Assembly: GCF_001598475.1 (NCBI RefSeq)
Contig: NZ_BCZA01000008.1
Span: 62,001-126,000, forward strand
DNA: 64,000 nt
DNA from: Pantoea agglomerans NBRC 102470
GTDB taxonomy: Bacteria; Pseudomonadota; Gammaproteobacteria; Enterobacterales; Enterobacteriaceae
Reading direction: 5' to 3'
Shown here: piece after piece, positions 7,295 through 19,549 of the stretch
Numbering within the stretch: position 1 is the first letter of the stretch
Layout: each line of letters opens with the position of its first letter
Notes under the pieces: generated by a model
Database searches by the model: none
Told to the model about the DNA's origin: nothing
What the model saw: only the letters and a program-made list of their open reading frames with translations
Position numbers and translations under genes: made by a program

Positions 7295-8528
7295 AGAGTT
7301 GCCGCCAGCCATTCACCTCACGCATATAAGCAATCTGTGTACCATCCGGTGACCAGACCACCGCGTCACCTGATGGCGCCTCTTCTGTTCTGCGGGTCAG
7401 ACGCTGACATGCGCCGCTCTCAACGTCACATCGCATCACGCTGTTATCGCAGATAAAAGCGATCGCCTGGCCGTCAGGATGCCAGCTAAAGGCGGACTGA
7501 ATGCTGTGGCTGAGTCGGGTGATCTGACGTGGTTCGCCGCCGTTGGGGGAGACCGTCCAGAGCTGGATCACCTCTGCGGCATCCGCCATCAGAAACGCTA
7601 TCTGGCTGCCATCCGGTGCGGCGCGCAGCCAGTGGCGAGGTTGCAGAGCCACACCACGGCTGTGCGTCAGGCGACGCTGCTGCACGCCAGCCGGTGGCGC
7701 AGGTAACTGCTGGCTGCTGCCCTCCAGCGGCATCTCTCCGGCGCGGGCGTAATCCTCCAGCGCATCAGGCAGATCAACAATAAAAACTTCAGGCCTTTTT
7801 TCGCCCTGCGCCGTCAGCGTGTCGCCAATAAAGGCGATCGCCCAGCGCTGCCAGCTGCCGTCCGGCTTCTGGTAGCCACGCTCACCGACCCAGCACTCCT
7901 CACAGGCACGATTAATCTGGTCACTGCCTGGCAGCGGTTCCGCATGCGTCTGGCTTACCAGCAGGCAAAAAAAGGTGCCGTCATATTCGCGCGGATGCTG
8001 CTTTTCAGGCGTTACCGCGCAAAGGGGCACCGCGATGCCGACGTTGCGCAGATCGAGCCGGCTATCCAGTTCGTGCATCACGTGGTCATTGTAGGTAAAG
8101 CTCAGGCGAGAACCATCGGGACTGAAGACATGTACATGCGAGCCGCCACGCAGCGCGCCAGGGGTAAACGGCGGCGTGATATCGCAGGCATCCAGATTCA
8201 CCGCTGCACCGTTCTGAACGATCACCCCGCGCCGGTGGTGGAAGTCATACTGCCAGCTGGCATCGGGATGTTCCGGGCCATGAATGCAGACGTAGCGCGG
8301 TGGCAGATCGGGACTGACCGTGACGACGCCGACGTGAGCACCATGCCGGGCCTGATAGAGCACCTCCACCTCACCGGTCATCACATTGACCCGCTCAATG
8401 GTCTGGCTGGTAAACGACGCGCCCGATGGACGAACGTCAAACGCCAGCCACTGGCTGTCGGCAGTCCAGACATTAATATTGGTGAGCTGATGCTGACGGG
8501 CAGCAAAGGTGATCTGTTTTTCTGACAT
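7269..8528 (-). CDS. yidR: YidR family protein (WD40/TolB-like beta-propeller repeats)
   Basis: 419 residues from the ATG at 8528 (MSEKQITF). Repeats of the form FSPDGSRLSF, AAPDGSQIAF, WHPDGQAIAF and WSPDGTQIAY are TolB/PD40-type propeller blades, as in E. coli YidR, whose function is unknown. No signal peptide is evident, which points to the cytoplasm. It is convergent with and overlaps yidQ by 26 bp, with no terminator between them. The longer upstream frame (to 8591) lacks support. Confidence 0.85.
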   Translation of the reverse strand: MSEKQITFAARQHQLTNINVWTADSQWLAFDVRPSGASFTSQTIERVNVMTGEVEVLYQARHGAHVGVVTVSPDLPPRYVCIHGPEHPDASWQYDFHHRRGVIVQNGAAVNLDACDITPPFTPGALRGGSHVHVFSPDGSRLSFTYNDHVMHELDSRLDLRNVGIAVPLCAVTPEKQHPREYDGTFFCLLVSQTHAEPLPGSDQINRACEECWVGERGYQKPDGSWQRWAIAFIGDTLTAQGEKRPEVFIVDLPDALEDYARAGEMPLEGSSQQLPAPPAGVQQRRLTHSRGVALQPRHWLRAAPDGSQIAFLMADAAEVIQLWTVSPNGGEPRQITRLSHSIQSAFSWHPDGQAIAFICDNSVMRCDVESGACQRLTRRTEEAPSGDAVVWSPDGTQIAYMREVNGWRQLFTVAAVTA

Positions 8529-8610
8529 GATGAAACCCACGGAGAAAGAGTTGCCCGACAAATTACGCGATTCTGTTTTGCGGTGCAGCATTTTTGCCGG
8601 GTTAGGGGAT

Positions 8611-8629
8611 CCGGGCCGAAGCGGCCCGG
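8611..8629. terminator. GC-rich hairpin downstream of yidA
   Basis: A perfect 8-bp stem with 3-base loop (CCGGGCCG-AAG-CGGCCCGG) lies 15 bp past the yidA stop. There is no clear U tract, so it may be a weak terminator or RNA-end protector. Confidence 0.5.
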
Positions 8630-8643
8630 CAGAGAACAGGCCG

Positions 8644-9453
8644 TTACAGCACTAACTCTTCGATGGCATGCGCGACGCCATCTTCCATATTGGTTTTGGT
8701 GATGAACTGAGCAATTTTCTTAACAGAGTCAATGGCATTCCCCATTGCGACACCCGTTCCTGCGTATTCGATCATCGCCAGGTCATTCTCCTGATCGCCA
8801 ATCGCCATTACTTCTTCCTGCTTCAGGCCGAGCTTCTCAGCCAGCATTTTGACGCCCTGGCCTTTATTCACCCGACGATCGAGGATTTCGAGGTAATAAG
8901 GCGCGCTCTTCAGGATGGTGTAAGTCTGCTGAGCATGCCCGGGCAGGCGGGCAATCGCTGCGTCGAGCAGAGCGGGCCGGTCGATCATCATCAGTTTCGG
9001 GAAGCGCATGGCACGATCCATCTCCTCCACCGCGCGGTAGCGCACCGGAATGCCGGTCAGGCTCGCTTCATGGATGGTGTATTCGCTGATGTCTTTGTTA
9101 GGGGTATAGAGATGGGTTTTGTCGAATGCCTGGAAATGTACGCCAAGCTCACGCGCCAGGTTCTCAATGTAGAGGTAGTCGTCAAAGGTCAGCGTCACTT
9201 CCGCCACGCACTCACCATCTTCGGCCTGATGAACCAGCGCACCGTTGTTGCTGATCGCGTACTGGCCGGGCGTCTGCATATCCAGTTCCATGAGATAGCG
9301 CTGGATACCCACAAACGGCCGGCCGGTGGTCAGAACAATCGACACCCCTTGCTGACGGGCGCGATCCAGGGCGGATTTCACCGCCGGTGTGATCTCATGT
9401 TGCGGGTTGAGCAGGGTGCCATCCATGTCGATAGCGATCAATTTAATAGCCAT
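8644..9453 (-). CDS. yidA: HAD-family sugar phosphatase YidA
   Basis: 269 residues, the usual length for YidA. HAD motif I is DMDGTLL (nucleophile Asp9, acid Asp11), motif II TTGR (about residue 42), and motif IV GDQENDLAMI. A C2-type cap lies between motifs II and III. E. coli YidA dephosphorylates sugar phosphates in the cytoplasm, with magnesium as cofactor. It is the gene that leads from the yid block towards gyrB, as in E. coli. The ATG at 9453 is preceded by GAGGACTC. Confidence 0.9.
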   Translation of the reverse strand: MAIKLIAIDMDGTLLNPQHEITPAVKSALDRARQQGVSIVLTTGRPFVGIQRYLMELDMQTPGQYAISNNGALVHQAEDGECVAEVTLTFDDYLYIENLARELGVHFQAFDKTHLYTPNKDISEYTIHEASLTGIPVRYRAVEEMDRAMRFPKLMMIDRPALLDAAIARLPGHAQQTYTILKSAPYYLEILDRRVNKGQGVKMLAEKLGLKQEEVMAIGDQENDLAMIEYAGTGVAMGNAIDSVKKIAQFITKTNMEDGVAHAIEELVL

Positions 9454-9552
9454 AGAGTCCTCGTAGCGTCTGGGTTTTGTTCAATGCTAGCGCGATTCAG
9501 CGCACATTGACCAGTTTCATGGCAGGCGAGAACGGCCAGCTGACCGCCAGCT

Positions 9553-10032
9553 TCAGGCGGTAAAGAGATCGCGGTGGATTTTAATCACGGCTTTTCGGAT
9601 TGTTTCGGGTTCGCCAGGGGCGCAGCAGGGGCGATGGATATCGTGCGGGAAAAAGAGCGCGAACATGCCGGGCATCAGCGTAATCACAGACTCATTCAAT
9701 ATCTTCTGATAAAAAACGACGTCTCGCTGCTGGGCAAAATCTTCGGTGATGTGCTGGTCGGGATGGGCGCGGGCCACGCCAATATTTTCGGTGCCTGCCA
9801 ACAGATACTGAATATCGATGTAGTTGAAGTGGGACTCCGCTTTACGCGCGCTGGCCGGTTCGGTCATCATCTCCTGCACCAGACAGAACATTTTGTTGTC
9901 GGGCAGGATCTCATATTTGCCGGTTTCCAGCTGGCTGAAATCTGTGCTGGCAATCCAGCTTATCGCCTGATCGACTACCGGATGAAAGGCGTGACGTTCT
10001 CTGTCCCAGTCGTGACGATCGCAAACAATCAT
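9553..10032 (-). CDS. YhcH/YjgK/YiaL family protein (cupin-like)
   Basis: 159 residues from the ATG at 10032 (MIVCDRHDWDRER). It carries family landmarks: AESHFNYIDIQYLLAGTE and FFPHDIHRPCCAPGEPETIRKAVIKI, the latter with His residues likely to bind metal in the beta-barrel. Relatives are encoded in sialic acid (YhcH) and other sugar catabolic operons and may act on sugar anomers. Here the gene stands alone between yidA and gyrB, without sugar genes, so no pathway is suggested. Confidence 0.8.
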   Translation of the reverse strand: MIVCDRHDWDRERHAFHPVVDQAISWIASTDFSQLETGKYEILPDNKMFCLVQEMMTEPASARKAESHFNYIDIQYLLAGTENIGVARAHPDQHITEDFAQQRDVVFYQKILNESVITLMPGMFALFFPHDIHRPCCAPGEPETIRKAVIKIHRDLFTA

Positions 10033-10181
10033 GGTGTAACTCCCTGTGTGGAATAGTGCGCGGTAAATGCGCAAAGAGGGGCAAGAGTAAGGGAGCTGAC
10101 CGGGTTAAAACGTGATCGGGATCGCAGCATACGGGCAGGAAGGCACGCCCTGGCGGGTTTTCCGCCCGGACGGCACAAAAA

Positions 10182-10209
10182 AAAGGCCATCACCTGGGTG
10201 ATGGCCTTT
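10182..10209. terminator. Terminator of the dnaA-dnaN-recF-gyrB operon
   Basis: A strong symmetric hairpin (AAAGGCCATCACC, 2-base loop, GGTGATGGCCTTT) flanked by an A run on the left, which is a U tract for minus-strand RNA. It sits 15 bp after the gyrB stop. Confidence 0.9.
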
Positions 10210-10224
10210 CATCGCTGATGACAG

Positions 10225-12651
<2,427 letters not shown>

Positions 12652-13737
12652 TTAATCTTCAGGTTGAACCGCTATTTTACCCTGTTCCACGCGGAACATC
12701 TTGCCCTTTTCGTCGGTCATGTCGATTACATGTCCGGCAGAAATTGCGCTGACAAACACCTGAGCCTGAGTGGCTTTTAACCGTTCCGCCAACAGGCGTC
12801 GGCGGCTCTCATCCAGCTCAGAAGCAAAGTCATCAATGAGGTAAATACAGCGGCGTCCGCTCTGGCTTGTCAGGAACTCGCCCTGTGCCAGACGCAATGC
12901 ACACATCAGCAGTTTTAACTGCCCGCGTGAGAGTAAATCTTCTACCGGCGTCCCTTCAGCCCGAATACGAAAATCCGCTTTATGGGGGCCGCTGGCGGTA
13001 TAGGTCAGTGCGCGATCGCGCTCGAAGTTACGTTCCAGCAGTTCGGCGTAATCGCTCTCTTTGTCCCAGCCACGCTGGAATGAGAAGCGCAGCTCAAATT
13101 CCGGCAGAAACTGGCCACAGGTGGCGGTGATTTCCGCTGAAATCGCCGCACTGTATTCCGCCCGCCACTGGCTGATCTGTTCAGCCAGTGGGACCAGCTC
13201 CTGATCCCAGGGACGAATCTGGCTGTAACGTGAGACCTGGCGCAGCGCCGCGTTCCGCTGTTTAAGCAGGCGGCGCATGTTGTTCCAGGCGTTAAAAAAG
13301 CCGGGGGTGTTATGGAAGCAGCCCCAGTCGACATAGGCTCTGCGATATTTGGGGCCGCCATTCAGCAAACTAAAGCCTTCAGGGGTGATTAACTGCATCG
13401 GCAACAGCTGCGCCAGCTCCGCGACCTTGTGACCATCGCTGCCATCAATGCGCACTTTGCTGTCACCGGCACGGTTTTTGGTCAGCCCGACTGAAATTTC
13501 CCGCTCTTTGTTTTCCAGACGCCCATGCAGCACAAACGCCGCCTCATCGTGACGAATCACGCGTCCCGCCTGCAGGCTGCGAAACGAACGGCCATGCCCC
13601 AGAGTATGAATCGCTTCTAAAACGCTGGTTTTACCACTGCCGTTGGCGCCGACCAGGAAATTAAAGCCGGGTGCCAGCTGCAGGTCAGCCTGCTCAATAT
13701 TACGAAAATCTTTGATAAGAAGGCGGGTTAAAGCCAT
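12652..13737 (-). CDS. recF: DNA replication and repair ATPase RecF
   Basis: 361 residues (E. coli 357). The SMC/Rad50-like ATPase shows Walker [15 protein letters not shown] (about residues 30-43), the signature region [14 protein letters not shown] and Walker [12 protein letters not shown]. RecF with RecO and RecR loads RecA on gapped DNA at stalled forks. In E. coli recF starts directly at the dnaN stop; here a 217-bp gap with an ERIC-like palindrome separates them, so recF may have altered coupling to dnaN. Confidence 0.97.
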   Translation of the reverse strand: MALTRLLIKDFRNIEQADLQLAPGFNFLVGANGSGKTSVLEAIHTLGHGRSFRSLQAGRVIRHDEAAFVLHGRLENKEREISVGLTKNRAGDSKVRIDGSDGHKVAELAQLLPMQLITPEGFSLLNGGPKYRRAYVDWGCFHNTPGFFNAWNNMRRLLKQRNAALRQVSRYSQIRPWDQELVPLAEQISQWRAEYSAAISAEITATCGQFLPEFELRFSFQRGWDKESDYAELLERNFERDRALTYTASGPHKADFRIRAEGTPVEDLLSRGQLKLLMCALRLAQGEFLTSQSGRRCIYLIDDFASELDESRRRLLAERLKATQAQVFVSAISAGHVIDMTDEKGKMFRVEQGKIAVQPED

Positions 13738-13954
13738 GAATCAGTCCAGCGTGAAGGGCAATAAAGTTTTGGGCCTGGCGATCCAGGGCGTCAACGGCAA
13801 AGCAGGTTTGCCCGATACCTCAGTCACCAGGCCGTCGGCGTCGCCGCCAGTCTGATTCCGGCCAGCGCGCAGGCCCTGGGAGCATACTGAAGTATGTGAC
13901 CAGGGGCGAGCACTGCCCGGAATCAGAATGGCAAGTAAGCCAGGCCGATATATT
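13738..13954 (-). other. Expanded dnaN-recF intergenic region
   Basis: 217 bp between the dnaN stop and recF start. It contains the ERIC-like palindrome (13851-13927) and 113 bp adjoining recF in which I see no gene. A minus-strand frame crosses it but has no family resemblance. Confidence 0.6.
13851..13927. repeat. ERIC/IRU-like palindromic repeat between dnaN and recF
   Basis: Perfect 11-bp outer arms (TCTGATTCCGG and CCGGAATCAGA) enclose inner arms CCCTGG/CCAGGG and CATACT/AGTATG, giving one long hairpin of 77 bp. The segment AAGTATGTGACCAGGGGCGAG resembles the right half of the enterobacterial repetitive intergenic consensus. ERIC elements are non-coding and fold in RNA. Here it lies inside the dnaA operon transcript. 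Confidence 0.7.
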
Positions 13955-15055
13955 CTACAAGCGCATGGGCATGACGACATAGGCCGCTGCCGGACTCGCC
14001 ACATCCTCAATCTGCACGCTCGACACTGAATCGGTCAGCAGCAGACGGACGTTTTCGCACTTCAGCGCGTTGAGCACATCCAGCACGTAACTGACGTTGA
14101 AGCCAATCTCCAGTTCCGTGCCGTTATAGCTGACATCCAGCATCTCTTCCGCTTCTTCCTGTTCAGGGTTATTGGCGGTGATCTTCAGCTGATTTTCGGT
14201 GATATAGAGGCGAACACCGCGGAACTTCTCGTTAGAGAGGATAGCGGCGCGGGCAAAGGCCTGTTTGAGCAGATCGCAGCCCGCTTCCAGCGCTTTGTCG
14301 GGATTCTTCGGCAATACGCGACGATAATCGGGGAAACGGCCATCAACCAGCTTAGAGGTAAAGATGTAGTCGCCGACATGCGCACGGATATTGCTGCCGC
14401 CAATCTGAACCTGCAGCGGAGTATCGCCGCCATCCAGCAGACGCAGCAGTTCAATCACGCCTTTACGCGGCACAATCACCGAATGACTCGGCAGCGCCTG
14501 ACCAATCGGCATGGAGCAGACGGCCAGACGGTGACCGTCAGTGGCCACGGTGCGCAGCTCTTCCCCTTCGGTTTCAAACATCATGCCGTTGAGGTAGTAA
14601 CGCACATCCTGATGCGCCATCGAAAACTGGGTCGCTTCAATCAGCCGTTTCAGCGTTGCCTGCGGCAGGGTAAATTCAACTTCACTCTGCCAGTCGTCAA
14701 GATTGGGGAAGTCACTGGCGGGCAGGGTCGACAGCGAAAAACGGCTGCGGCCAGAGCGCACCAGCATGCGATCGCCTTCCAGTGCCAGAGTAATTTCTGC
14801 GCCATCCGGCAATCCGCGACAGATATCGAGGAATTTACGCGCCGGAACGGTGGTGGATCCAGGCTCATGTGCCTGAGTCAGCGCCACGCGTGCGACCATC
14901 TCCATTTCCAGATCGGTACCGGTCAGCAACAGCGAACCTTCAGTTACCTGCAGCAGCAGGTTTCCAAGGATCGGCAGCGTCGGACGACCACCCAGGGGAC
15001 CACTTACTTGTTGCAGCGGCTTCAGCAACTGCTCACGTTCAACAATAAATTTCAT
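13955..15055 (-). CDS. dnaN: DNA polymerase III beta subunit (sliding clamp)
   Basis: 366 residues from the ATG at 15055 (MKFIVEREQLLKPLQQV); the frame extends upstream into dnaA but without homology. Three repeated clamp domains are present, and the C-terminus VVMPMRL is the conserved hydrophobic pocket that binds polymerase and other partner peptides. The dimeric ring tethers Pol III to DNA. The gene begins 4 bp after the dnaA stop, so it is translationally close-coupled. Confidence 0.98.
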   Translation of the reverse strand: MKFIVEREQLLKPLQQVSGPLGGRPTLPILGNLLLQVTEGSLLLTGTDLEMEMVARVALTQAHEPGSTTVPARKFLDICRGLPDGAEITLALEGDRMLVRSGRSRFSLSTLPASDFPNLDDWQSEVEFTLPQATLKRLIEATQFSMAHQDVRYYLNGMMFETEGEELRTVATDGHRLAVCSMPIGQALPSHSVIVPRKGVIELLRLLDGGDTPLQVQIGGSNIRAHVGDYIFTSKLVDGRFPDYRRVLPKNPDKALEAGCDLLKQAFARAAILSNEKFRGVRLYITENQLKITANNPEQEEAEEMLDVSYNGTELEIGFNVSYVLDVLNALKCENVRLLLTDSVSSVQIEDVASPAAAYVVMPMRL

Positions 15056-15059
15056 AGCG

Positions 15060-16475
15060 TCAGGAAGATAATGTTCTGATGAGATTAGAGAAATCTTCTT
15101 TGATATCGTGGCTCTCTTCACGCAGCTGCTCAATCTTGCGGCAGGCATGAAGCACCGTTGTATGGTCGCGACCCCCAAAAGCATCGCCAATTTCTGGCAA
15201 GCTATGGTTGGTTAACTCTTTCGCCATCGCCATCGCCATCTGGCGCGGACGTGCCACCGAGCGCGAACGGCGCTTGGAAAGCAGATCCGCCACCTTAATT
15301 TTGTAGTACTCAGCCACGGTCTTCTGAATATTATCGATGGTGACCAGCTTTTCCTGCAGCGCCAGCAGATCGCGCAGCGCTTCGCGCACGAAGTCGATGG
15401 TAATCGCCCGGCCAGTAAAGTTGGCATTGGCGATCACGCGATTCAGCGCGCCTTCCAGCTCACGCACGTTAGAGCGTAACCGCTTGGCAATAAAGAAGGC
15501 GACTTCACCAGGCAGACGGATGTCGTTCTCATCCGCTTTTTTCATCAGGATCGCCACACGCGTTTCCAGCTCAGGCGGCTCGATCGCCACCGTTAAACCC
15601 CAGCCGAAACGTGATTTAAGACGATCTTCCACCCCGTTGATCTCTTTTGGATAGCGATCCGAGGTGAGGATGATCTGCTGGTTGCCCTCTAATAAGGCAT
15701 TAAAGGTGTGGAAGAACTCTTCCTGCGATCGCTCTTTATTAGCAAAGAACTGAATGTCATCGATCAGCAGCGCATCTACCGAACGGTAGTAGCGTTTGAA
15801 CTCTTCAATCGCATTGTTCTGTAGTGCTTTAACCATGTCCTGCACGAAGCGCTCGGAGTGCATATAAACCACTTTTGCATTGGGTTTTCGGGCAATGATG
15901 CCGTTGCCCACCGCATGCAACAGGTGCGTTTTACCGAGACCGGTGCCGCCATACAGAAACAGCGGGTTGTAAGCGCCGCCTGGATTATCCGCCACCTGAC
16001 GTGCCGCCGCGCGCGCCAGCTGGTTAGATTTACCCTCGACGAAGTTATCGAAGTTATGACGGTTGTTCACATTTGAGCGATAGGTGACGTCGGCCGGAGC
16101 CGGGACATTATCCCAGCTGGGACGCATGATCTGCGTCGGGGCCGGACGAATATGGCTCTGTACGGGCATCACGGGCGCGCTGACGCTGGCCATTACAGGC
16201 TGGCTGACCGCTGCCGCCTGCTGCTGAACCGGGCGCGTTCCCACTTCAAAACGCAGCGTGGGCACGTTTGGACCGCAGAATTCATTCAGCAGTGCATTGA
16301 TACTATTAAGGTATTTGTCCCGAACCCAGTCGAGTACGAAGCGATTTGGAGCATACAAGGCAAGCGTATTGTCGTTTAACTCAGCCTGCAGTGGACGGAT
16401 CCACATGCTGAATTCGGTGGCAGGAAGCTCATCCTGCAAACGGGCAAGACACTGTTGCCAAAGCGTAAGTGACAC
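15060..16475 (-). CDS. dnaA: Chromosomal replication initiator DnaA
   Basis: 471 residues. Domain I starts [17 protein letters not shown], domain II is a proline-rich linker (about 85-130), domain III has Walker [12 protein letters not shown] and Walker [10 protein letters not shown], and domain IV has the DnaA signature [15 protein letters not shown]. It binds DnaA boxes and melts the origin as an ATP-bound oligomer. The GTG at 16475 is preferred over the GTG at 16487 because a GGAG lies 8 bases before it and the protein then aligns with E. coli DnaA. A perfect DnaA box at 16681 fits autoregulation. Confidence 0.97.
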   Translation of the reverse strand: MSLTLWQQCLARLQDELPATEFSMWIRPLQAELNDNTLALYAPNRFVLDWVRDKYLNSINALLNEFCGPNVPTLRFEVGTRPVQQQAAAVSQPVMASVSAPVMPVQSHIRPAPTQIMRPSWDNVPAPADVTYRSNVNNRHNFDNFVEGKSNQLARAAARQVADNPGGAYNPLFLYGGTGLGKTHLLHAVGNGIIARKPNAKVVYMHSERFVQDMVKALQNNAIEEFKRYYRSVDALLIDDIQFFANKERSQEEFFHTFNALLEGNQQIILTSDRYPKEINGVEDRLKSRFGWGLTVAIEPPELETRVAILMKKADENDIRLPGEVAFFIAKRLRSNVRELEGALNRVIANANFTGRAITIDFVREALRDLLALQEKLVTIDNIQKTVAEYYKIKVADLLSKRRSRSVARPRQMAMAMAKELTNHSLPEIGDAFGGRDHTTVLHACRKIEQLREESHDIKEDFSNLIRTLSS

Positions 16476-16680
16476 GGCGGACTCCACTCGTACAAATTCG
16501 AAAAGAATAGTAGGCGTTACTCTAAGAAACGTTCATTTTTGACACAGACGCTAAGAAAGCGCCTGCGACCGCTATCAGCGGTTTTCCGTCCTGCAATCAC
16601 CGGAGGATCGTCAGCGGAAGGGCGGATCATAGCGCAAAGCGAGGCAGAGATCTTCCCTTTCTACACAGTTTTGATCCTTT

Positions 16681-16689
16681 TTATCCACA
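16681..16689 (+). promoter_or_regulatory. DnaA box (TTATCCACA) upstream of dnaA
   Basis: An exact match to the consensus 9-mer, 206 bp upstream of the dnaA GTG, consistent with autorepression of dnaA by DnaA as known in E. coli. Confidence 0.85.
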
Positions 16690-16830
16690 GGCCAGAGGCG
16701 CGCAAAGAAGTTTACGCCAGTTGCGGGAAAAACCAGCAGGGATCTGGCGCAATCCATTAAAATTTCGGGCGACATCTCATTTTATCCCCAGGATCCGGCA
16801 AGCCGATCGCAATAAGATCCCGCGCGATCC

Positions 16831-16858
16831 TTGCGCTTTAGTGCGGAGCCCGTATAAT
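16831..16858 (+). promoter_or_regulatory. Sigma-70 promoter of rpmH-rnpA
   Basis: TTGCGC (16831-16836) and TATAAT (16853-16858) with a 16-bp spacer, closely resembling the E. coli rpmH promoter. Transcription would begin near 16865, leaving a leader of about 200 bases. Confidence 0.8.
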
Positions 16859-17060
16859 TCTCCACCCGACATTGAGCCATCAGGCGCAAAGTCGGGACTC
16901 TGCGGGCTGTATGCGGGTTTTCAGGCACTATGACACGCGAAGTAAATTGACTCGGGACTGTACAATTATTACAATCCCGCCTCTTTATTAAAGACACATT
17001 GAGGCGTAGGTCGATTTTCTGGCCCGAAACGCGTCACCCAGTGAAAATTTTCAAGTTTAG

Positions 17061-17213
<153 letters not shown>

Positions 17214-17227
17214 TAAAGCAAGCCCTG

Positions 17228-17587
17228 ATGGGTAAGCTCGCATTTCCCAGGGAGTTACGTTTGTTAACTCCCACTCATTTCACTTTCGTCTTCCAGCAGC
17301 CACAACGGGCTGGCACGCCGCAAATTACTATTCTCGGCCGCCTTAACGCGCTGGGGCATCCCCGCATCGGTCTCACCGTCGCTAAAAAACATGTGAAACG
17401 CGCTCATGAACGCAACCGGATCAAGCGATTGACCCGCGAAAGCTTTCGTCTGCGTCAACATGAACTGCCGTCGATGGACTTCGTGGTGGTCGCGAAGAAG
17501 GGGGTTGCCGATCTGGATAACCGTATGCTGGCGGAAGCGTTGGAGAAATTATGGCGTCGTCACTGTCGCCTGGCGCGCGGCTCCTGA
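17228..17587 (+). CDS. rnpA: Ribonuclease P protein component
   Basis: 119 residues, normal length. The RNase P protein signature [13 protein letters not shown] (about residues 61-73) is present, plus the basic central cleft. It assists the catalytic RNA (RnpB) in 5' processing of tRNA precursors. Start taken at the ATG at 17228, where E. coli uses GTG. It overlaps yidD by 37 bp in another frame, the usual arrangement. Confidence 0.97.
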   Translation: MGKLAFPRELRLLTPTHFTFVFQQPQRAGTPQITILGRLNALGHPRIGLTVAKKHVKRAHERNRIKRLTRESFRLRQHELPSMDFVVVAKKGVADLDNRMLAEALEKLWRRHCRLARGS

Positions 17588-17808
17588 TCGTCCTGATACG
17601 CGTCTATCAACGCGGCATCAGTCCATTACTGGGACCACACTGTCGGTTTCACCCGACCTGCTCTCATTACGGAATTGAGGCATTACGCAGGTTCGGCCTG
17701 ATAAAAGGCAGTTGGTTGACATTAAAACGCGTATTAAAATGCCACCCCTTGAACCCGGGTGGTGACGATCCTGTGCCGCCAAAAACCTTTGATACCAGAG
17801 AACATTAA
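17551..17808 (+). CDS. yidD: Membrane protein insertion efficiency factor YidD
   Basis: 85 residues with the conserved [15 protein letters not shown] and [14 protein letters not shown] segments. A hydrophobic amphipathic N-terminus suggests it sits on the inner face of the cytoplasmic membrane, where YidD aids YidC-dependent insertion. It begins inside rnpA and ends 2 bp before yidC. Confidence 0.95.
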   Translation: MASSLSPGARLLIVLIRVYQRGISPLLGPHCRFHPTCSHYGIEALRRFGLIKGSWLTLKRVLKCHPLNPGGDDPVPPKTFDTREH

Positions 17809-17810
17809 CG

Positions 17811-19457
17811 ATGGATTCGCAACGCAATCTCTTTCTCATCGCTTTTCTGTTCGTGACCTTTATGATCTGGCAAGCCTGGCAGACGGACCACGCTCCGCAG
17901 CCACAGCAGACGCAGACCACACAAGGCACAAACAGCGTAGCGGGTGATACCGCCAGTCAGGGTGTACCGGCCAGCGGTCAGGGCCAGACGATCACCGTTA
18001 AGACTGATGTCCTGTCATTGAATATCAACACCCGAGGCGGTGATGTTGAACAAGCACAGCTGCTGACTTTCCCGGACAAACTGGGTTCTAACCAGCCGTT
18101 CCAGCTGCTTGAAACAACGCCAGCGTTCCTTTATCAGGCACAGAGTGGTTTGACCGGTCGTAATGGCCCGGATAACCCGAACAACGGCGCGCGTCCGCTG
18201 TTCAACGCTGCGCAGGATCACTTCGAGATGGCTGATGGCCAGTCCGAACTGCGTGTGCCGATGACCTACACCGCTGAAAATGGCGTGGTTTACACCAAAA
18301 CCTTCATCTTCAAGCGTGGCGAATATGCCGTTAATGTCGATTATCATGTCAACAACACCACCCAGCAGCCGCTGGAAGTGTCGCTGTTTGGCCAGCTGAA
18401 GCAGACCATCGATCTGCCTAAGCATCGTGATACCGGCAGCAACAACTTTGCTCTGCACACCTTCCGTGGCGCGGCCTACTCTACCAGCGAGTCGAAATAT
18501 GAGAAGTATAAATTCGACACCATCGCGGATAACGAGAACCTGAACGCCACCACCAGCAATGGCTGGGTTGCGATGCTGCAGCAGTACTTTGCAACAGCCT
18601 GGGTTCCGCGTACTGAAGGCACCAACACCCTTTACACCAGCAACCTGGGTAATGGCGTGGCGGCGATTGGCTATAAATCTGCACCGGTCACCATTGCCGC
18701 GGGCGCACAGCAGAATCTGGGTGCAACGCTGTGGGTCGGCCCGGAAATTCAGGACAAGATGGCAGCGATTGCGCCGCACCTTGATTTGACCGTGGATTAC
18801 GGCTGGTTGTGGTTTATCTCTCAGCCGCTGTTCAAACTGCTGAAATTTATCCACAGCTTCATCGGTAACTGGGGCTTCTCCATTATCGTGATCACCTTCA
18901 TCGTGCGCGGCATCATGTACCCGCTGACCAAAGCGCAGTACACCTCGATGGCGAAGATGCGCATGCTGCAGCCGAAAATTCAGGCGATGCGTGAGCGTCT
19001 GGGTGATGACAAGCAGAAGCAGAGCCAGGAAATGATGGCGCTGTATAAAGCAGAGAAAGTGAATCCGCTGGGTGGCTGTCTGCCGCTGGTGATTCAGATG
19101 CCAATCTTCCTGGCGCTTTACTACATGCTGTCAGGCTCGGTTGAACTGCGTCATGCGCCATTTATTCTGTGGATCCATGACCTGTCAGCGCAGGACCCGT
19201 ACTACATCCTGCCGATTCTGATGGGCATCACCATGTTCTTCATTCAGAAGATGTCACCGACCACCGTGACCGATCCGATGCAGCAGAAGATCATGACGTA
19301 CATGCCGGTGATTTTCACCGTGTTCTTCCTGTGGTTCCCGTCAGGTCTGGTGCTGTACTACATCGTCAGCAACCTGGTCACCATTCTCCAGCAGCAGCTG
19401 ATTTATCGCGGCCTGGAAAAACGTGGTCTGCATAGCCGCGACAAGAAGAAAGCGTAA
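17811..19457 (+). CDS. yidC: Membrane protein insertase YidC
   Basis: 548 residues. TM1 ([18 protein letters not shown]) is followed by a large periplasmic beta-supersandwich domain (about 60-340) and the conserved 60KD_IMP core with five C-terminal membrane segments, including [20 protein letters not shown] and [19 protein letters not shown]. It inserts inner-membrane proteins alone or with SecYEG. It is last in the rpmH group; a terminator follows. Confidence 0.97.
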   Translation: MDSQRNLFLIAFLFVTFMIWQAWQTDHAPQPQQTQTTQGTNSVAGDTASQGVPASGQGQTITVKTDVLSLNINTRGGDVEQAQLLTFPDKLGSNQPFQLLETTPAFLYQAQSGLTGRNGPDNPNNGARPLFNAAQDHFEMADGQSELRVPMTYTAENGVVYTKTFIFKRGEYAVNVDYHVNNTTQQPLEVSLFGQLKQTIDLPKHRDTGSNNFALHTFRGAAYSTSESKYEKYKFDTIADNENLNATTSNGWVAMLQQYFATAWVPRTEGTNTLYTSNLGNGVAAIGYKSAPVTIAAGAQQNLGATLWVGPEIQDKMAAIAPHLDLTVDYGWLWFISQPLFKLLKFIHSFIGNWGFSIIVITFIVRGIMYPLTKAQYTSMAKMRMLQPKIQAMRERLGDDKQKQSQEMMALYKAEKVNPLGGCLPLVIQMPIFLALYYMLSGSVELRHAPFILWIHDLSAQDPYYILPILMGITMFFIQKMSPTTVTDPMQQKIMTYMPVIFTVFFLWFPSGLVLYYIVSNLVTILQQQLIYRGLEKRGLHSRDKKKA

Positions 19458-19501
19458 GCGATCCAGAGCGGGAGCAATCCCGCCCTAAAATAGTCTATTC
19501 T

Positions 19502-19532
19502 CAGGCGGTCAAAGCGACCGCCTGTGTTTTTT
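19502..19532 (+). terminator. Terminator after yidC
   Basis: A 9-bp stem (CAGGCGGTC / GACCGCCTG) with a 5-base loop and a TGTTTTTT tail, 45 bp after the yidC stop and 18 bp before mnmE. Some read-through into mnmE is likely. Confidence 0.8.
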
Positions 19533-19549
19533 GTAGCGAGAGAAAATTT

